DNA from: Flavobacteriales bacterium
GTDB taxonomy: Bacteria; Bacteroidota; Bacteroidia; Flavobacteriales; CAJXXR01
Direction: 5' to 3'
Assembly (NCBI GenBank): GCA_025210805.1
Contig: JAOAQX010000019.1
Span: forward strand, 38,425-102,424
Length of the DNA stretch: 64,000 bases
Part shown: positions 62,664-64,000 of the stretch, one piece after another
Numbering within the stretch: position 1 is the stretch's first letter
How the letters are laid out: every line of letters begins with the position of its first letter
Notes under the pieces: generated by a model
Told to the model about the DNA's origin: nothing
Database searches by the model: none
What the model saw: the letters and a program-made list of their open reading frames with translations, nothing else
Position numbers and translations under genes: made by a program

Positions 62664-64000
62664 ATGAAAAATATATTATATCTCTTTATCTTTATGATTC
62701 CCTTGGGAATACAAGCTCAAACAATAACGGAAGCCTTGCCTCCCGACCCTCTGCCTAGCGGGATTAAGCTACTGTATATTACCAAAGAAAAAGATCAAAA
62801 CAAAATTAAAATACATTGGAGTTTTGATAGTAATTATGTGGCAAACAACAGTACTTTTGAGTTTTCGGTTTCGCTAGAAAATCACCATGGGCAAGCCAAT
62901 TATACGATTCAAAAGAGTGTTTTATTAGATTACGATTCGGCAATCCACTTCAACAACAGTTTTGAAGATGTCTTTAAATATAATTACCCCCACTATCCCG
63001 ATAGCAATAGTGCGGCTTTTAGAAGTGTAGAAATCACACTCTTTCACGACTATTATGTTCACGATATAATTTACGACGGGGAAATCATCACTAAAATTAA
63101 CTATCGAAACCAATTCCCTCATCTTTTTGAAGATTTTGAAAAAGCCTATCCGAGGTTTATGAGATTAGTGAATGATGTCCCTACTTATCAAAAAGGAGGT
63201 ATTGATTATCCGATTATACATAATTGGTCTGAAAAAAACTCTTCTATGTGGTTAAGTCCAAGTTATTGGATTCCTGCAACTTTGTTTCATGGTTATAATA
63301 ATGGTATCACTTGGACTAATATTCATCAGAATTATCCTGGAGACTTACATGAAACAGTTGCTTACCATTCTTCAAATCATTTGGGTTCCGAGTTATGGTC
63401 AAATGGAGCATTTTTTTCAAGAAAAAATAGAATACGTTTAGGTTATATTGAACTTTTTCCAAATGCTCCAAAAAGCATGTACTACTCTGTTGAGTATTAT
63501 TCATATGGATATTTTGGATTGAATAATACTAATATTAGAGGAATTGGGTGCATGGATAGGTTTGGAAATAGCTCATTAGGAACAGAACCAGGAGTTAATG
63601 GGGTTTGGATGTTTGCTACTCCTCCAAATAATTCTTTTTATTGGTCTAAACCAATAGATTCGATACCTCAAAATGGTAAATTAAAAGTGGAGAAAATTCA
63701 TAATTATACAGTAGATTCAATTGCGTATTTTACGCCTTGGGAATATATTCAACCCGTTGACAATTTCAAATACCTTCGTCATTATTCGGATACCCTTTGT
63801 GCAGGAGTCGGTTTGGAGATAAACGGTCAGTGGACCAACCAATCGGGGTTATATATCGATAGTATGCTTACCACTTGGGGAACAGACAGCATTGTGGCAA
63901 GAAGCGTTCATTTTTTACCCAGCAGTTATACAGACACCACATCCGCCAGTATCTGCTCGGGAGATAGTGTTCTGTTTATGGGAGACTATTATGCTTCTGG
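62664..64000 (+). CDS. Large secreted surface protein, 5' part (runs off the window)
   Basis: The frame is open from ATG 62664-62666 to the window edge, 445 codons. A signal peptide (MKNILYLFIFMIPLGIQAQ) is followed by a beta-rich domain, and the last visible part has the CxGDSVLFMGDYY type module (ASICSGDSVLF) seen in the repeat region of the T9SS protein at 33.8 kb, so more such modules and a sorting domain are expected beyond the edge. Base composition is uneven: codons 1-155 and from about 360 use many C- and G-ending codons, while the middle (about 63130-63720) is strongly AT-rich, suggesting a mosaic gene. The function is unknown. Confidence 0.75.
   Translation, partial: MKNILYLFIFMIPLGIQAQTITEALPPDPLPSGIKLLYITKEKDQNKIKIHWSFDSNYVANNSTFEFSVSLENHHGQANYTIQKSVLLDYDSAIHFNNSFEDVFKYNYPHYPDSNSAAFRSVEITLFHDYYVHDIIYDGEIITKINYRNQFPHLFEDFEKAYPRFMRLVNDVPTYQKGGIDYPIIHNWSEKNSSMWLSPSYWIPATLFHGYNNGITWTNIHQNYPGDLHETVAYHSSNHLGSELWSNGAFFSRKNRIRLGYIELFPNAPKSMYYSVEYYSYGYFGLNNTNIRGIGCMDRFGNSSLGTEPGVNGVWMFATPPNNSFYWSKPIDSIPQNGKLKVEKIHNYTVDSIAYFTPWEYIQPVDNFKYLRHYSDTLCAGVGLEINGQWTNQSGLYIDSMLTTWGTDSIVARSVHFLPSSYTDTTSASICSGDSVLFMGDYYAS

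Overview
The window reads as chromosomal DNA of a member of the Bacteroidota, most likely the order Flavobacteriales. The base composition is AT-rich. Several genes are typical of this group: type IX secretion (T9SS) C-terminal sorting domains, a transketolase split into two genes, DUF3822 and DUF5777 proteins, a fused CcsBA cytochrome assembly protein, a 950-residue CarB without its allosteric domain, and promoter elements of the Bacteroidota form TAnnTTTG. I saw no tRNA, rRNA, CRISPR array or intact insertion sequence. About 60 features are housekeeping or envelope genes, and the rest are terminators, promoters and repeats.

Layout. 0-24 kb, nearly all minus strand: end of dnaN (plus), a GT-C-like membrane protein, carB, rpmH, a thioredoxin-fold T9SS protein, ndk, the transketolase pair, a membrane metallophosphoesterase, two 'GIGTT' surface proteins (the second broken by three single-base deletions within about 150 bp), feoAB, an ATP-grasp protein, a CBS-domain protein and a PNGase F-like secreted protein. 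23.5-33.3 kb, plus strand: lpdA, then a Crp/Fnr regulator followed by an envelope and metabolic gene set. That set holds a beta-barrel, a B12-dependent radical SAM enzyme, a stand-alone ABC membrane domain, three lipoproteins (one with a heme c motif), a DUF5777 barrel and a VOC protein. 33.3-41 kb: a chimeric gene fragment with an IS630-type remnant, a large FG-GAP T9SS protein, a DUF1801 protein and ccsBA. 41-50.5 kb: lysC-lysA, a candidate structured RNA, prs-rplY, and a GDP-fucose and glycosyltransferase operon. 50.7-64 kb: thiolase, two unknown secreted proteins, clpB, DUF3822, a RecD-like helicase, an acyltransferase, a lytic transglycosylase, and the 5' part of a large surface protein that runs off the window.

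How the genes work together. The clearest system is at 25.3-33.3 kb. Two perfect FNR-type palindromes (TTGAT-N4-ATCAA) stand exactly 36 bp upstream of Bacteroidota -7 elements, before the beta-barrel gene and before the radical SAM operon. The neighbouring Crp/Fnr protein carries the recognition-helix residues ETLSR expected to read TTGAT half-sites, but it lacks the N-terminal cysteines of classical FNR. I infer a locally encoded regulon, perhaps responding to oxygen, redox or nitrogen oxides, that drives a B12/radical SAM modification plus a heme-containing envelope module. Its substrate cannot be read from the sequence.

A family of palindromic elements of about 110-160 bp sits at the 3' ends of genes in at least four places. 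In two of them the element's outer edge (AAATAATACC) supplies the stop codon of the neighbouring gene. A second, smaller hairpin repeat (core TCCCGA-N4-TCGGGA) occurs three times, once nested in the first family.
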